Shown here: piece by piece, positions 13,980-27,135 of the stretch | Layout: each line of letters starts with the position of its first letter | Numbering within the stretch: the stretch's first letter is position 1 | Assembly (NCBI GenBank): GCA_964036665.1 | Contig: OZ038526.1 | Coordinates: forward strand, 16,182,001-16,246,000 | Reading direction: 5' to 3' | Source: Gordius sp. MW1 | Lineage: Eukaryota > Nematomorpha > Gordioida > Gordea > Gordiidae | DNA length: 64,000 nt | Notes under the pieces: model-generated | Told to the model about the DNA's origin: nothing | Database searches by the model: none | The model's input: the letters and a program-made list of their open reading frames with translations, nothing else | Translations under genes and position numbers: made by a program

Positions 13980-16900
13980 AGTTCTCGCAGCTTAAAACCT
14001 CTTTTCGGAAGTCAATCGAGGATAATAGGATTCTCAAATTGGCTTACTTTTATATATTTTTTCATGCTCTTTCACATAGAATCGAAAAAAATAAATATTT
14101 TTGCCTCAAAATTTTTCACATATTTTTCTTTGAACCGTATTCATCCGGTGAAAGTTGTCGTTTTCAGACGTGGTTTCTATGATCCCAAGTAAAAATTTAT
14201 CAGAATCTAAAAACTATTACTTTGAAATCATGATGGCATAGAGCAGTTTTCAAAAATTAAGCACTCACGTTGCGATACAACAAACTAATCGCAACAATAA
14301 AACGTTGTCTTTTGTCAAAATGATATTTCTCGCAGCTTAAAACCTCTTTTCGGAAGTCAATCGAGGATAATAGGATTCTCAAATTGGCTTACTTTTATAT
14401 ATTTTTTCATGCTCTTTCACATAGAATCGAAAAAAATAAATATTTTTGCCTCAAAATTTTTCACATATTTTTCTTTGAACCGTATTCATCCGGTGAAAGT
14501 TGTCGTTTTCAGACGTGGTTTCTATGATCCCAAGTAAAAATTTATCAGAATCTAAAAACTATTACTTTGAAATCATGATCGCATAGAGCAGTTTTCAAAA
14601 ATTAAGCACTCACGTTGCGATACAACAAACTAATCGCAACAATAAAACGTTGTCTTTTGTCAAAATGATAGTTGTCGCAGCTTAAAACCTCTTTTCGGAA
14701 GTCAATCGAGGATAATAGGATTCTCAAATTGGCTTACTTTTATATATTTTTTCATGCTCTTTCACATAGAATCGAAAAAAATAAATATTTTTGCCTCAAA
14801 ATTTTTCACATATTTTTCTTTGAACCGTATTCATCCGGTGAAAGTTGTCGTTTTCAGACGTGGTTTCTATGATCCCAAGTAAAAATTTATCAGAATCTAA
14901 AAACTATTACTTTGAAATCATGATCGCATAGAGCAGTTTTCAAAAATTAAGCACTCACGTTGCGATACAACAAACTAATCGCAACAATAAAACGTTGTCT
15001 TTTGTCAAAATGATAGTTCTCGCAGCTTAAAACCTCTTTTCGGAAGTCAATCGAGGATAATAGGATTCTCAAATTGGCTTACTTTTATATATTTTTTCAT
15101 GCTCTTTCACATAGAATCGAAAAAAATAAATATTTTTGCCTCAAAATTTTTCACATATTTTTCTTTGAACCGTATTCATCCGGTGAAAGTTGTCGTTTTC
15201 AGACGTGGTTTCTATGATCCCAAGTAAAAATTTATCAGAATCTAAAAACTATTACTTTGAAATCATGATCGCATAGAGCAGTTTTCAAAAATTAAGCACT
15301 CACGTTGCGATACAACAAACTAATCGCAACAATAAAACGTTGTCTTTTGTCAAAATGATAGTTGTCGCAGCTTAAAACCTCTTTTCGGAAGTCAATCGAG
15401 GATAATAGGATTCTCAAATTGGCTTACTTTTATATATTTTTTCATGCTCTTTCACATAGAATCGAAAAAAATAAATATTTTTGCCTCAAAATTTTTCACA
15501 TATTTTTCTTTGAACCGTATTCATCCGGTGAAAGTTGTCGTTTTCAGACGTGGTTTCTATGATCCCAAGTAAAAATTTATCAGAATCTAAAAACTATTAC
15601 TTTGAAATCATGATGGCATAGAGCAGTTTTCAAAAATTAAGCACTCACGTTGCGATACAACAAACTAATCGCAACAATAAAACGTTGTCTTTTGTCAAAA
15701 TGATATTTCTCGCAGCTTAAAACCTCTTTTCGGAAGTCAATCGAGGATAATAGGATTCTCAAATTGGCTTACTTTTATATATTTTTTCATGCTCTTTCAC
15801 ATAGAATCGAAAAAAATAAATATTTTTGCCTCAAAATTTTTCACATATTTTTCTTTGAACCGTATTCATCCGGTGAAAGTTGTCGTTTTCAGACGTGGTT
15901 TCTATGATCCCAAGTAAAAATTTATCAGAATCTAAAAACTATTACTTTGAAATCATGATCGCATAGAGCAGTTTTCAAAAATTAAGCACTCACGTTGCGA
16001 TACAACAAACTAATCGCAACAATAAAACGTTGTCTTTTGTCAAAATGATAGTTGTCGCAGCTTAAAACCTCTTTTCGGAAGTCAATCGAGGATAATAGGA
16101 TTCTCAAATTGGCTTACTTTTATATATTTTTTCATGCTCTTTCACATAGAATCGAAAAAAATAAATATTTTTGCCTCAAAATTTTTCACATATTTTTCTT
16201 TGAACCGTATTCATCCGGTGAAAGTTGTCGTTTTCAGACGTGGTTTCTATGATCCCAAGTAAAAATTTATCAGAATCTAAAAACTATTACTTTGAAATCA
16301 TGATGGCATAGAGCAGTTTTCAAAAATTAAGCACTCACGTTGCGATACAACAAACTAATCGCAACAATAAAACGTTGTCTTTTGTCAAAATGATATTTCT
16401 CGCAGCTTAAAACCTCTTTTCGGAAGTCAATCGAGGATAATAGGATTCTCAAATTGGCTTACTTTTATATATTTTTTCATGCTCTTTCACATAGAATCGA
16501 AAAAAATAAATATTTTTGCCTCAAAATTTTTCACATATTTTTCTTTGAACCGTATTCATCCGGTGAAAGTTGTCGTTTTCAGACGTGGTTTCTATGATCC
16601 CAAGTAAAAATTTATCAGAATCTAAAAACTATTACTTTGAAATCATGATCGCATAGAGCAGTTTTCAAAAATTAAGCACTCACGTTGCGATACAACAAAC
16701 TAATCGCAACAATAAAACGTTGTCTTTTGTCAAAATGATAGTTCTCGCAGCTTAAAACCTCTTTTCGGAAGTCAATCGAGGATAATAGGATTCTCAAATT
16801 GGCTTACTTTTATATATTTTTTCATGCTCTTTCACATAGAATCGAAAAAAATAAATATTTTTGCCTCAAAATTTTTCACATATTTTTCTTTGAACCGTAT

Positions 16901-18105
16901 TCATCCGGTGAAAGTTGTCGTTTTCAGACGTGGTTTCTATGATCCCAAGTAAAAATTTATCAGAATCTAAAAACTATTACTTTGAAATCATGATGGCATA
17001 GAGCAGTTTTCAAAAATTAAGCACTCACGTTGCGATACAACAAACTAATCGCAACAATAAAACGTTGTCTTTTGTCAAAATGATATTTCTCGCAGCTTAA
17101 AACCTCTTTTCGGAAGTCAATCGAGGATAATAGGATTCTCAAATTGGCTTACTTTTATATATTTTTTCATGCTCTTTCACATAGAATCGAAAAAAATAAA
17201 TATTTTTGCCTCAAAATTTTTCACATATTTTTCTTTGAACCGTATTCATCCGGTGAAAGTTGTCGTTTTCAGACGTGGTTTCTATGATCCCAAGTAAAAA
17301 TTTATCAGAATCTAAAAACTATTACTTTGAAATCATGATCGCATAGAGCAGTTTTCAAAAATTAAGCACTCACGTTGCGATACAACAAACTAATCGCAAC
17401 AATAAAACGTTGTCTTTTGTCAAAATGATAGTTGTCGCAGCTTAAAACCTCTTTTCGGAAGTCAATCGAGGATAATAGGATTCTCAAATTGGCTTACTTT
17501 TATATATTTTTTCATGCTCTTTCACATAGAATCGAAAAAAATAAATATTTTTGCCTCAAAATTTTTCACATATTTTTCTTTGAACCGTATTCATCCGGTG
17601 AAAGTTGTCGTTTTCAGACGTGGTTTCTATGATCCCAAGTAAAAATTTATCAGAATCTAAAAACTATTACTTTGAAATCATGATCGCATAGAGCAGTTTT
17701 CAAAAATTAAGCACTCACGTTGCGATACAACAAACTAATCGCAACAATAAAACGTTGTCTTTTGTCAAAATGATATTTCTCGCAGCTTAAAACCTCTTTT
17801 CGGAAGTCAATCGAGGATAATAGGATTCTCAAATTGGCTTACTTTTATATATTTTTTCATGCTCTTTCACATAGAATCGAAAAAAATAAATATTTTTGCC
17901 TCAAAATTTTTCACATATTTTTCTTTGAACCGTATTCATCCGGTGAAAGTTGTCGTTTTCAGACGTGTTTCTATGATCCCAAGTAAAAATTTATCAGAAT
18001 CTAAAAACTATTACTTTGAAATCATGATCGCATAGAGCAGTTTTCAAAAATTAAGCACTCACGTTGCGATACAACAAACTAATCGCAACAATAAAACGTT
18101 GTCTT
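13980..18105 (+). repeat. Dimeric higher-order repeat (690 bp) of G-variant monomers
   Basis: Units here carry two linked G variants, TTTTTGCCTC and ATCCGGTGAAAG, in place of A at both sites. Two unit types alternate: one with GATGGCATA plus GATATTTCT, the other with GATCGCATA plus GTTGTCGCAG or GTTCTCGCAG. GATGGCATA occurs at 14232, 15612, 16302 and 16992, so spacing is 1380, 690 and 690 bp. GTTGTCGCAG at 15361, 16051 and 17431 follows the same clock. A single-base loss changes ACGTGGTTTC to ACGTGTTTC near 17965. Confidence 0.8.
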
Positions 18106-18800
18106 TTGTCAAAATGATATTTCTCGCAGCTTAAAACCTCTTTTCGGAAGTCAATCGAGGATAATAGGATTCTCAAATTGGCTTACTTTTATATATTTTT
18201 TCATGCTCTTTCACATAGAATCGAAAAAATAAATATTTTTACCTCAAAACTTTTACCATATTTTTCTTTGAACCGTATTCATCCGATGAAAGTTGTCGTT
18301 TTCAGACGTGGTTTCTATGATCCCAAGTAAAAATTTATCAGAATATAAAAACTATTACTTTGAAATCATGATCGCATAGAGCAGTTTTCAAAAATTAAGC
18401 ACTCGCGTTGCGATACAACAAACTAATCGCAACAATAAAACGTTGTCTTTTGTCAAAATGATAGTTCTCGCAGCTTAAAACCTCTTTTCGGAAGTCAATC
18501 GAGGATAATAGGATTCTCAAATTGGCTTACTTTTATATATTTTTTCATGCTCTTTCACATAGAATCGAAAAAAATAAATATCTTTGCCTCAAAAATTTTC
18601 ACATATTTTTCTTTGAACCGTATTGATCCGATGAAAGTTGTCGTTTTCTGACGTGGTTTCTATGATCCCAAGTAAAAATTTATCAGAATCTAAAAACTAT
18701 TACTTTGAAATCATGATCGCATAGAGCAGTTTTCAAAAATTAAGCACTCACGTTGCGATACAACAAACTAATCGCAACAATAAAACGTTGTCTTTTGTCA
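18106..18800 (+). repeat. Foreign two-monomer module interrupting the dimeric array
   Basis: Here the G-variant pattern breaks. Markers are CAAAACTTTTACCATA, GAATATAAAAAC, CACTCGCGTTG (18401), AATATCTTTGCC, GTATTGATCC and TTTTCTGACG. The same series recurs at 29401-30090 with an offset of 11,285 bp and at about 31430-32120, and in part at 26215-26700. The G-variant pattern resumes after 18800. This looks like a conversion tract or an insertion by unequal exchange. Confidence 0.65.
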
Positions 18801-20549
18801 AAATGATAGTTGTCGCAGCTTAAAACCTCTTTTCGGAAGTCAATCGAGGATAATAGGATTCTCAAATTGGCTTACTTTTATATATTTTTTCATGCTCTTT
18901 CACATAGAATCGAAAAAAATAAATATTTTTGCCTCAAAATTTTTCACATATTTTTCTTTGAACCGTATTCATCCGGTGAAAGTTGTCGTTTTCAGACGTG
19001 GTTTCTATGATCCCAAGTAAAAATTTATCAGAATCTAAAAACTATTACTTTGAAATCATGATCGCATAGAGCAGTTTTCAATAATTAAGCACTCACGTTG
19101 CGATACAACAAACTAATCGCAACAATAAAACGTTGTCTTTTGTCAAAATGATATTTCTCGCAGCTTAAAACCTCTTTTCGGAAGTCAATCGAGGATAATA
19201 GGATTCTCAAATTGGCTTACTTTTATATATTTTTTCATGCTCTTTCACATAGAATCGAAAAAAATAAATATTTTTGCCTCAAAATTTTTCACATATTTTT
19301 CTTTGAACCGTATTCATCCGGTGAAAGTTGTCGTTTTCAGACGTGGTTTCTATGATCCCAAGTAAAAATTTATCAGAATCTAAAAACTATTACTTTGAAA
19401 TCATGATCGCATAGAGCAGTTTTCAAAAATTAAGCACTCACGTTGCGATACAACAAACTAATCGCAACAATAAAACGTTGTCTTTTGTCAAAATGATAGT
19501 TCTCGCAGCTTAAAACCTCTTTTCGGAAGTCAATCGAGGATAATAGGATTCTCAAATTGGCTTACTTTTATATATTTTTTCATGCTCTTTCACATAGAAT
19601 CGAAAAAAATAAATATTTTTGCCTCAAAATTTTTCACATATTTTTCTTTGAACCGTATTCATCCGGTGAAAGTTGTCGTTTTCAGACGTGGTTTCTATGA
19701 TCCCAAGTAAAAATTTATCAGAATCTAAAAACTATTACTTTGAAATCATGATGGCATAGAGCAGTTTTCAAAAATTAAGCACTCACGTTGCGATACAACA
19801 AACTAATCGCAACAATAAAACGTTGTCTTTTGTCAAAATGATATTTCTCGCAGCTTAAAACCTCTTTTCGGAAGTCAATCGAGGATAATAGGATTCTCAA
19901 ATTGGCTTACTTTTATATATTTTTTCATGCTCTTTCACATAGAATCGAAAAAAATAAATATTTTTGCCTCAAAATTTTTCACATATTTTTCTTTGAACCG
20001 TATTCATCCGGTGAAAGTTGTCGTTTTCAGACGTGGTTTCTATGATCCCAAGTAAAAATTTATCAGAATCTAAAAACTATTACTTTGAAATCATGATCGC
20101 ATAGAGCAGTTTTCAAAAATTAAGCACTCACGTTGCGATACAACAAACTAATCGCAACAATAAAACGTTGTCTTTTGTCAAAATGATAGTTGTCGCAGCT
20201 TAAAACCTCTTTTCGGAAGTCAATCGAGGATAATAGGATTCTCAAATTGGCTTACTTTTATATATTTTTTCATGCTCTTTCACATAGAATCGAAAAAAAT
20301 AAATATTTTTGCCTCAAAATTTTTCACATATTTTTCTTTGAACCGTATTCATCCGGTGAAAGTTGTCGTTTTCAGACGTGGTTTCTATGATCCCAAGTAA
20401 AAATTTATCAGAATCTAAAAACTATTACTTTGAAATCATGATCGCATAGAGCAGTTTTCAAAAATTAAGCACTCACGTTGCGATACAACAAACTAATCGC
20501 AACAATAAAACGTTGTCTTTTGTCAAAATGATATTTCTCGCAGCTTAAA
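18801..20549 (+). repeat. Tetrameric higher-order repeat (~1380 bp) of G-variant monomers
   Basis: GTTGTCGCAG recurs at 17431, 18809 and 20189, giving spacings of 1378 and 1380 bp. Between them the order GATATTT, GTTCTC, GATATTT is repeated, with GATGGCATA at about 19751. It continues the 14-18 kb block beyond the foreign module, in tetrameric rather than dimeric register. Confidence 0.7.
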
Positions 20550-23500
20550 ACCTCTTTTCGGAAGTCAATCGAGGATAATAGGATTCTCAAATTGGCTTAC
20601 TTTTATATATTTTTTCATGCTCTTTCACATAGAATCGAAAAAAATAAATATTTTTGCCTCAAAATTTTTCACATATTTTTCTTTGAACCGTATTCATCCG
20701 GTGAAAGTTGTCGTTTTCTGACGTGGTTTCTATGATCCCAAGTAAAAATTTATCAGAATCTAAAAACTATTACTTTGAAATCATTATCGCATAGAGCAGT
20801 TTTCAAAAATTAAGCACTCACGTTGCGATACAACAAACTAATCGCAACAATAAAACGTTGTCTTTTGTCAAAATGATAGTTCTCGCAGCTTAAAACCTCT
20901 TTTCGGAAGTCAATCGAGGATAAGAGGATTCTAAAATTGGCTTACTTTTATATATTTTTTCATGCTCTTTCACATAGAATCGAAAAAAATAAATATTTTT
21001 ACCTCAAAATTTTTCACATATTTTTCTTTGAACCGTATTCATCCGATGAAAGTTGTCGTTTTCAGACGTGGTTTCTATGATCCCAAGTAAAAATTTATCA
21101 GAATCTAAAAACTATTACTTTGAAATCATGATCGCATAGAGCAGTTTTCAAAAATTAAGCACTCACGTTGCGATACAACAAACTAATCGCAACAATAAAA
21201 CGTTGTCTTTTGTCAAAATGATAGTTCTCGCAGCTTAAAACCTCTTTTCGGAAGTCAATCGAGGATAATGCTCTTTCACATAGAATCGAAAAAAATAAAT
21301 ATTTTTGCCTCAAAATTTTTCACATATTTTACTTTGAACAGTATTCATCCGGTGAAAGTTGTCGTTTTCAGACGTGGTTTCTATGATCCCAAGTAAAAAT
21401 TTATCAGAATCTAAAAACTATTACTTTGAAATCATGATCGCATAGAGCAGTTTTCAAAAATTAAGCACTCACGTTGCGATACAACAAACTAATGGCAACA
21501 ATAAAACGTTGTCTTTTGTCAAAATGATAGTTCTCGCAGCTTAAAACCTCTTTTCGGAAGTCAATCGAGGATAATAGGATTCTCAAATTGGCTTACTTTT
21601 ATATATTTTTTCATGCTCTTTCACATAGAATCGAAAAAAATAAATATTTTTGCCTCAAAATTTTTCACATATTTTTCTTTGAACCGTATTCATCCGGTGA
21701 AAGTTGTCGTTTTCTGACGTGGTTTCTATGATCCCAATAAAAATTTATCAGAATCTAAAAACTATTACTTTGAAATCATTATCGCATAGAGCAGTTTTCA
21801 AAAATTAAGCACTCACGTTGCGATACAACAAACTAATCGCAACAATAAAACGTTGTCTTTTGTCAAAATGATAGTTCTCGCAGCTTAAAACCTCTTTTCG
21901 GAAGTCAATCGAGGATAAGAGGATTCTAAAATTGGCTTACTTTTATATATTTTTTCATGCTCTTTCACATAGAATCGAAAAAAATAAATATTTTTACCTC
22001 AAAATTTTTCACATATTTTTCTTTGAACCGTATTCATCCGATGAAAGTTGTCGTTTTCAGACGTGGTTTTATGATCCCAAGTAAAAATTTATCAGAATCT
22101 AAAAACTATTACTTTGAAATCATGATCGCATAGAGCAGTTTTCAAAAATTAAGCACTCACGTTGCGATACAACAAACTAATCGCAACAATAAAACGTTGT
22201 CTTTTGTCAAAATGATAGTTCTCGCAGCTTAAAACCTCTTTTCGGAAGTCAATCGAGGATAATAGGATTCTCAAATTGGCTTACTTTTATATATTTTTTT
22301 ATGCTCTTTCACATAGAATCGAAAAAAATAAAAAATTTTACCTCAAAATATTTCACATATTTTTCTTTGAACCGTATTCATCCGATGAAAGTTGTCGTTT
22401 TCAGACGTGGTTTCTATGATCCCAAGTAAAAATTTATCAGAATTTAAAAACTATTACTTTGAAATCATGATCGCATAGAGCAGTTTTCAAAAATTAAGCA
22501 CTCACGTTGCGATACAACAAACTAATGGCAACAATAAAACGTTGTCTTTTGTCAAAATGATAGTTCTCGCAGCTCAAAACCTCTTTTCGGAAGTCAATCG
22601 AGGATAATAGGATTCTCAAATTGGCTTACTTTTATATATTTTTTCATGCTCTTTCACATAGAATCGAAAAAAATAAAAATTTTACCTCAAAATTTTCACA
22701 TATTTTTCTTTGAACCGTATTCATCCGATAAGTTGTCGTTTTCAGACGTGGTTTCTATGATCCCAAGTAAAAATTTATCAGAATCTAAAAACTATTACTT
22801 TGAAATCATGATCGCATAGAGCAGTTTTCAAAAATTAAGCAATCAAGTTGCGATACAACAAACTAATCGCAACAATAAAACGTTGTCTTTTGTCAAAATG
22901 ATAGTTCTCGCAGATTAAAACCTCTTTTCGGAAGTCAATCGAGGATAATAGGATTCCCAAATTGGCTTTTTTTTATATATTTTTTCATGCTCTTTCACAT
23001 AGAATCGAAAAAAATAAAAAATTTTACCTCAAAAATTTTCACATATTTTTCTTTGAACCGTATTCATCCGATGAAAGTTGTCGTTTTCAGACGTGGTTTC
23101 TATGATCCCAAGTAAAAATTTATCAGAATTTAAAAACTATTACTTTGAAATCATGATCGCATAGAGCAGTTTTCAAAAATTAAGCACCCACGTTGCGATA
23201 CAACAAACTAATGGCAACAATAAAACGTTGTCTTTTGTCAAAATGATTGTTCTCGCAGCTCAAAATCTCTTTTCGGAAGTCAATCGAGGATAATAGGATT
23301 CTCAAATTGGCTTACTTTTATATATTTTTTTATGCTCTTTCACATAGAATCGAAAAAAATAAATATTTTTACCTCAAAATTTTTCATATATTTTTCTTTG
23401 AACCGTATTCATCCGATGAAAGTTGTCGTTTTCAGACGTGGTTTCTATGATCCCAAGTAAAAATATATCAGAATCTAAAAACTATTACTTTGAAATCATG

Positions 23501-24000
23501 ATCGCATAGAGCAGTTTTCAAAAATTAAGCAATCAAGTTGCGATACAACAAACTAATCGCAACAATAAAACGTTGTCTTTTGTCAAAATGATAGTTCTCG
23601 CAGCTTAAAACCTCTTTCGGAAGTCAATCGAGGATAATAGGATTCTCAAATTGGCTTACTTTTATATATTTTTTCATGCTCTTTCACATAGAATCAAAAA
23701 AAATAAATATTTTTACCTCAAAATTTTCACATATTTTTCTTTGAACCGTATTCATCCGATGAAAGTTGTCGTTTTCAGACGTGGTTTCTATGATCCCAAG
23801 TAAAAATTTATCACAATCTAAAAACTATCACTTTGAAATCATGATCGCATAGAGCAGTTTTCAAAAATTAAGCACTCACGTTGCGATACAACAAACTAAT
23901 CGCAACAATAAAACGTTGTCTTTTAAAAATCATAGTTCTCGCAGATTAAAACCTCTTTTCGGAAGTCAATCGAGGATAATAGGATTCCCAAATTGGCTTA
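20550..24000 (+). repeat. ~3.4-kb block duplicated 13,885 bp away (copy 1)
   Basis: Rare markers match 34435-37890 at a constant 13,885-bp offset: GTGAAAGTTG with TTTTCTGACG (20701/34586), the 39-bp-deleted unit (21267/35152), CCCAATAAAAATT (21733/35618), GATTGTTCTCG (near 23246/37131) and TTTTAAAAATCATAG (23921/37807, offset 13,886 after a 1-bp difference). Differences noticed include GAACAGTATTC near 21337 and AAAATCTCTTTTCGG near 23261, both absent from the other copy. The region spans about ten monomers. Confidence 0.8.
21262..21290. repeat. Junction of a 39-bp-deleted short monomer
   Basis: GAGGATAAT runs directly into GCTCTTTCAC, lacking the 39 bp that normally lie between (AGGATTCTC through TTTTTTCAT). 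The unit is about 306 bp. The normal sequence has AT at both edges of the missing segment, so two-base microhomology is possible. The same junction lies at 27077, 30481, 32510, 33506 (with GGAAAAT), 34156 and 35152. One ancestral deletion spread by module duplication is the simplest explanation. Confidence 0.85.
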
Positions 24001-24419
24001 CTTATATATATTTTTTCATGCTCTTTCACATAGAATCAAAAAAAAATAAATATTTTTACCTCAAAATTTTCACATATTTTTCTTTGAACCGTATTCATCC
24101 GATGAAAGTTGTCGTTTTCAGACGTGGTTTCTATGATCCCAAGTAAAAATTTATCAGAATCTAAAAACTATCACTTTGAAATCATGATCGCATAGAGCAG
24201 TTTTCAAAAATTAAGCACTCACGTTGCGATACAACAAACTAATCGCAACAATAAAACGTTGTCTTTTGTCAAAATGATAGTTCTCGCAGCTCAAAACCAC
24301 TTTTCGGAAGTCAATCGAGGATAATAGGATTCTCAAATTGGCTTACTTTTATATATTTTTTCATGCTCTTTCACATAGAATCGAAAAAAATAAATATTTT
24401 TACCTCAAAATTTTCACAT
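24001..24419 (+). repeat. Satellite units linking two duplicated blocks
   Basis: Ordinary monomers of the A-variant type, with GAATCAAAAAAAAATAAAT in the linker and CTCAAAACCACTTTTCGG near 24289. Nothing but satellite is seen. They follow the end of the 13,885-bp-offset match and precede the 2715-bp-offset match. Confidence 0.7.
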
Positions 24420-26215
24420 ATTTTACTTTGAACCGTATTCATCCGGTGAAAGTTGTCGTTTTCAGACGTGGTTTCTATGATCCCAAGTAAAAATTTATCA
24501 GAATCTAAAAACTATTACTTTGAAATCATGATCGCATAGAGCAGTTTTCAAAAATTAAGCACTCACGTTGCGATACAACAAACTAATGGCAACAATAAAA
24601 CGTTGTCTTTTGTCAAAATGATAGTTCTCGCAGCTTAAAACCTCTTTTCGGAAGTCAATCGAGGATAATAGGATTCTCAAATTGGCTTACTTTTATATAT
24701 TTTTTCATGCTCTTTCACATAGAATCGAAAAAAATAAATATTTTTACCTCAAAATTTTCACATATTTTTCTTTGAACCGTATTCATCCGATGAAAGTTGT
24801 CGTTTTCAGACGTGGTTTCTATGATCCCAAGTAAAAATTTATCAGAATTTAAAAACTATCACTTTGAAATCATGATCGCATAGAGCAGTTTTCAAAAATG
24901 AAGCACTCACGTTGCGATACAACAAACTAATCGCAACAAAAAAACGTTGTCTTTTGTCAAAATGATAGTTCTCGCAGCTTAAAACCTCTTTTCGGAAGTC
25001 AATCGAGGATAATAGGATTCTCAAATTGGCTTACTTTTATATATTTTTTCATGCTCTTTCACATAGAATCGAAAAAAATAAATATTTTTACCTCAAAATT
25101 TTTCATATATTTTTCTTTGAACCGTATTCATCCGATGAAAGTTGTCGTTTTCAGACGTGGTTTCTATGATCCCAAGTAAAAATTTATCAGAATCTAAAAA
25201 CTATTACTTTTAAATCATGATCGCATAGAGCAGTTTTCAAAAATTAAGCACTCACGTTGCGATACAACAAACTAATCGCAACAATAAAACGTTGTCTTTT
25301 GTCAAAATGATAGTTCTCGCAGCTTAAAACCTCTTTTCGGAAGTCAATCGAGGATAATAGGATTCTCAAATTGGCTTACTTTTATATATTTTTTCATGCT
25401 CTTTCACATAGAATCAAAAAAAAATAAATATTTTTACCTCAAAATTTTCACATATTTTTCTTTGAACCGTATTCATCCGATGAAAGTTGTCGTTTTCAGA
25501 CGTGGTTTCTATGATCCCAAGTAAAAATTTATCAGAATCTAAAAACTATCACTTTGAAATCATGATCGCATAGAGCAGTTTTCAAAAATTAAGCACTCAC
25601 GTTGCGATACAACAAACTAATCGCAACAATAAAACGTTGTCTTTTGTCAAAATGATAGTTCTCGCAGCTCAAAACCACTTTTCGGAAGTCAATCGAGGAT
25701 AATAGGATTCTCAAATTGGCTTACTTTTATATATTTTTTCATGCTCTTTCACATAGAATCGAAAAAAATAAATATTTTTACCTCAAAATTTTCACATATT
25801 TTTCTTTGAACCGTATTCATCCGATGAAAGTTGTCGTTTTCAGACGTGGTTTCTATGATCCCAAGTAAAAATTTATCAGAATCTAAAAACTATCACTTTG
25901 AAATCATGATCGCATAGAGCAGTTTTCAAAAATTAAGCACTCACGTTGCGATACAACAAACTAATCGCAACAATAAAACGTTGTCTTTTGAAAATCATAG
26001 TTCTCGCAGCTCAAAACCACTTTTCGGAAGTCAATCGAGGATAATAGGATTCTCAAATTGGCTTACTTTTATATATTTTTTCATGCTCTTTCACATAGAA
26101 TCGAAAAAAATAAATATTTTTACCTCAAAAATTTTCACATATTTTTCTTTGAACCGTATTCATCCGATGAAAGTTGTCGTTTTCAGACGTGGTTTCTATG
26201 ATCCCAAGTAAAAAT
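24420..26215 (+). repeat. ~1.8-kb module, copy 1 of 3 (offset 2715 bp to copy 2)
   Basis: Five monomers with markers TTTTACTTTGAACC plus CCGGTGAAAG (24421), AAAATGAAGC (24895), CGCAACAAAAAAACG (24930s), ACTTTTAAATC, CTCAAAACCACTTTTCGG and GTCTTTTGAAAATCATAG (25984). They recur at 27136-28930 with an offset of 2715-2716 bp and, in large part, at 39190-41000. A 1-bp loss in copy 2 (CGCACAAAAAAACG) explains the one-base change of offset. Confidence 0.8.
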
Positions 26216-27135
26216 TTATCAGAATATAAAAACTATTACTTTGAAATCATGATCGCATAGAGCAGTTTTCAAAAATTAAGCACTCGCGTTGCGATACAAC
26301 AAACTAATCGCAACAATAAAACGTTGTCTTTTGTCAAAATGATAGTTCTCGCAGCTTAAAACCTCTTTTCGGAAGTCAATCGAGGATAATAGGATTCTCA
26401 AATTGGCTTACTTTTATATATTTTTTCATGCTCTTTCACATAGAATCGAAAAAAATAAATATCTTTGCCTCAAAAATTTTCACATATTTTTCTTTGAACC
26501 GTATTGATCCGATGAAAGTTGTCGTTTTCTGACGTGGTTTCTATGATCCCAAGTAAAAATTTATCAGAATCTAAAAACTATTACTTTGAAATCATGATCG
26601 CATAGAGCAGTTTTCAAAAATTAAGCACTCACGTTGCGATACAACAAACTAATCGCAACAATAAAACGTTGTCTTTTGTCAAAATGATAGTTCTCGCAGC
26701 TTAAAACCTCTTTTCGTAAGTCAATCGAGGATAATAGGATTCTCAAATTGGTTTACTTTTATATATTTTTTCATGCTCTTTCACATAGAATCGAAAAAAA
26801 TAAATATTTTTACCTCAAAATTTTTACCATATTTTTTTTGAACCGTATTCATCCGATGAAAGTTGTCGTTTTCAGATATGGTTTCTATGATCCCAAGTAA
26901 AAATTTATCACAATCTAAAAACTATTATTTTGAAATCATGATCGCATAGAGCAGTTTTCAAAAATTAAGCACTCACGTTGCGATACAACAAACTAATCGC
27001 AACAATAAAACGTTGTCTTTTGTCAAAATGATAGTTCTCGCAGCTTAAAACCTCTTTTCGGAAGTCAATCGAGGATAATGCTCTTTCACATAGAATCGAA
27101 AAAAATAAATATTTTTGCCTCAAAATTTTTCACAT
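26216..27135 (+). repeat. Module shared with 29.6-30.5 and 31.7-32.5 kb
   Basis: Carries GAATATAAAAAC, CACTCGCG (26282 for ACTCG), GTATTGATCC, TTTTCTGACG, CGTAAGTCAATCG, TTGGTTTAC, TTTTACCATA, CAGATATGG, ATCACAATC and the 39-bp-deleted unit (27077). The same string recurs at an offset of 3404 bp (29686 and 30481) and again 2029 bp further on. Confidence 0.75.
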
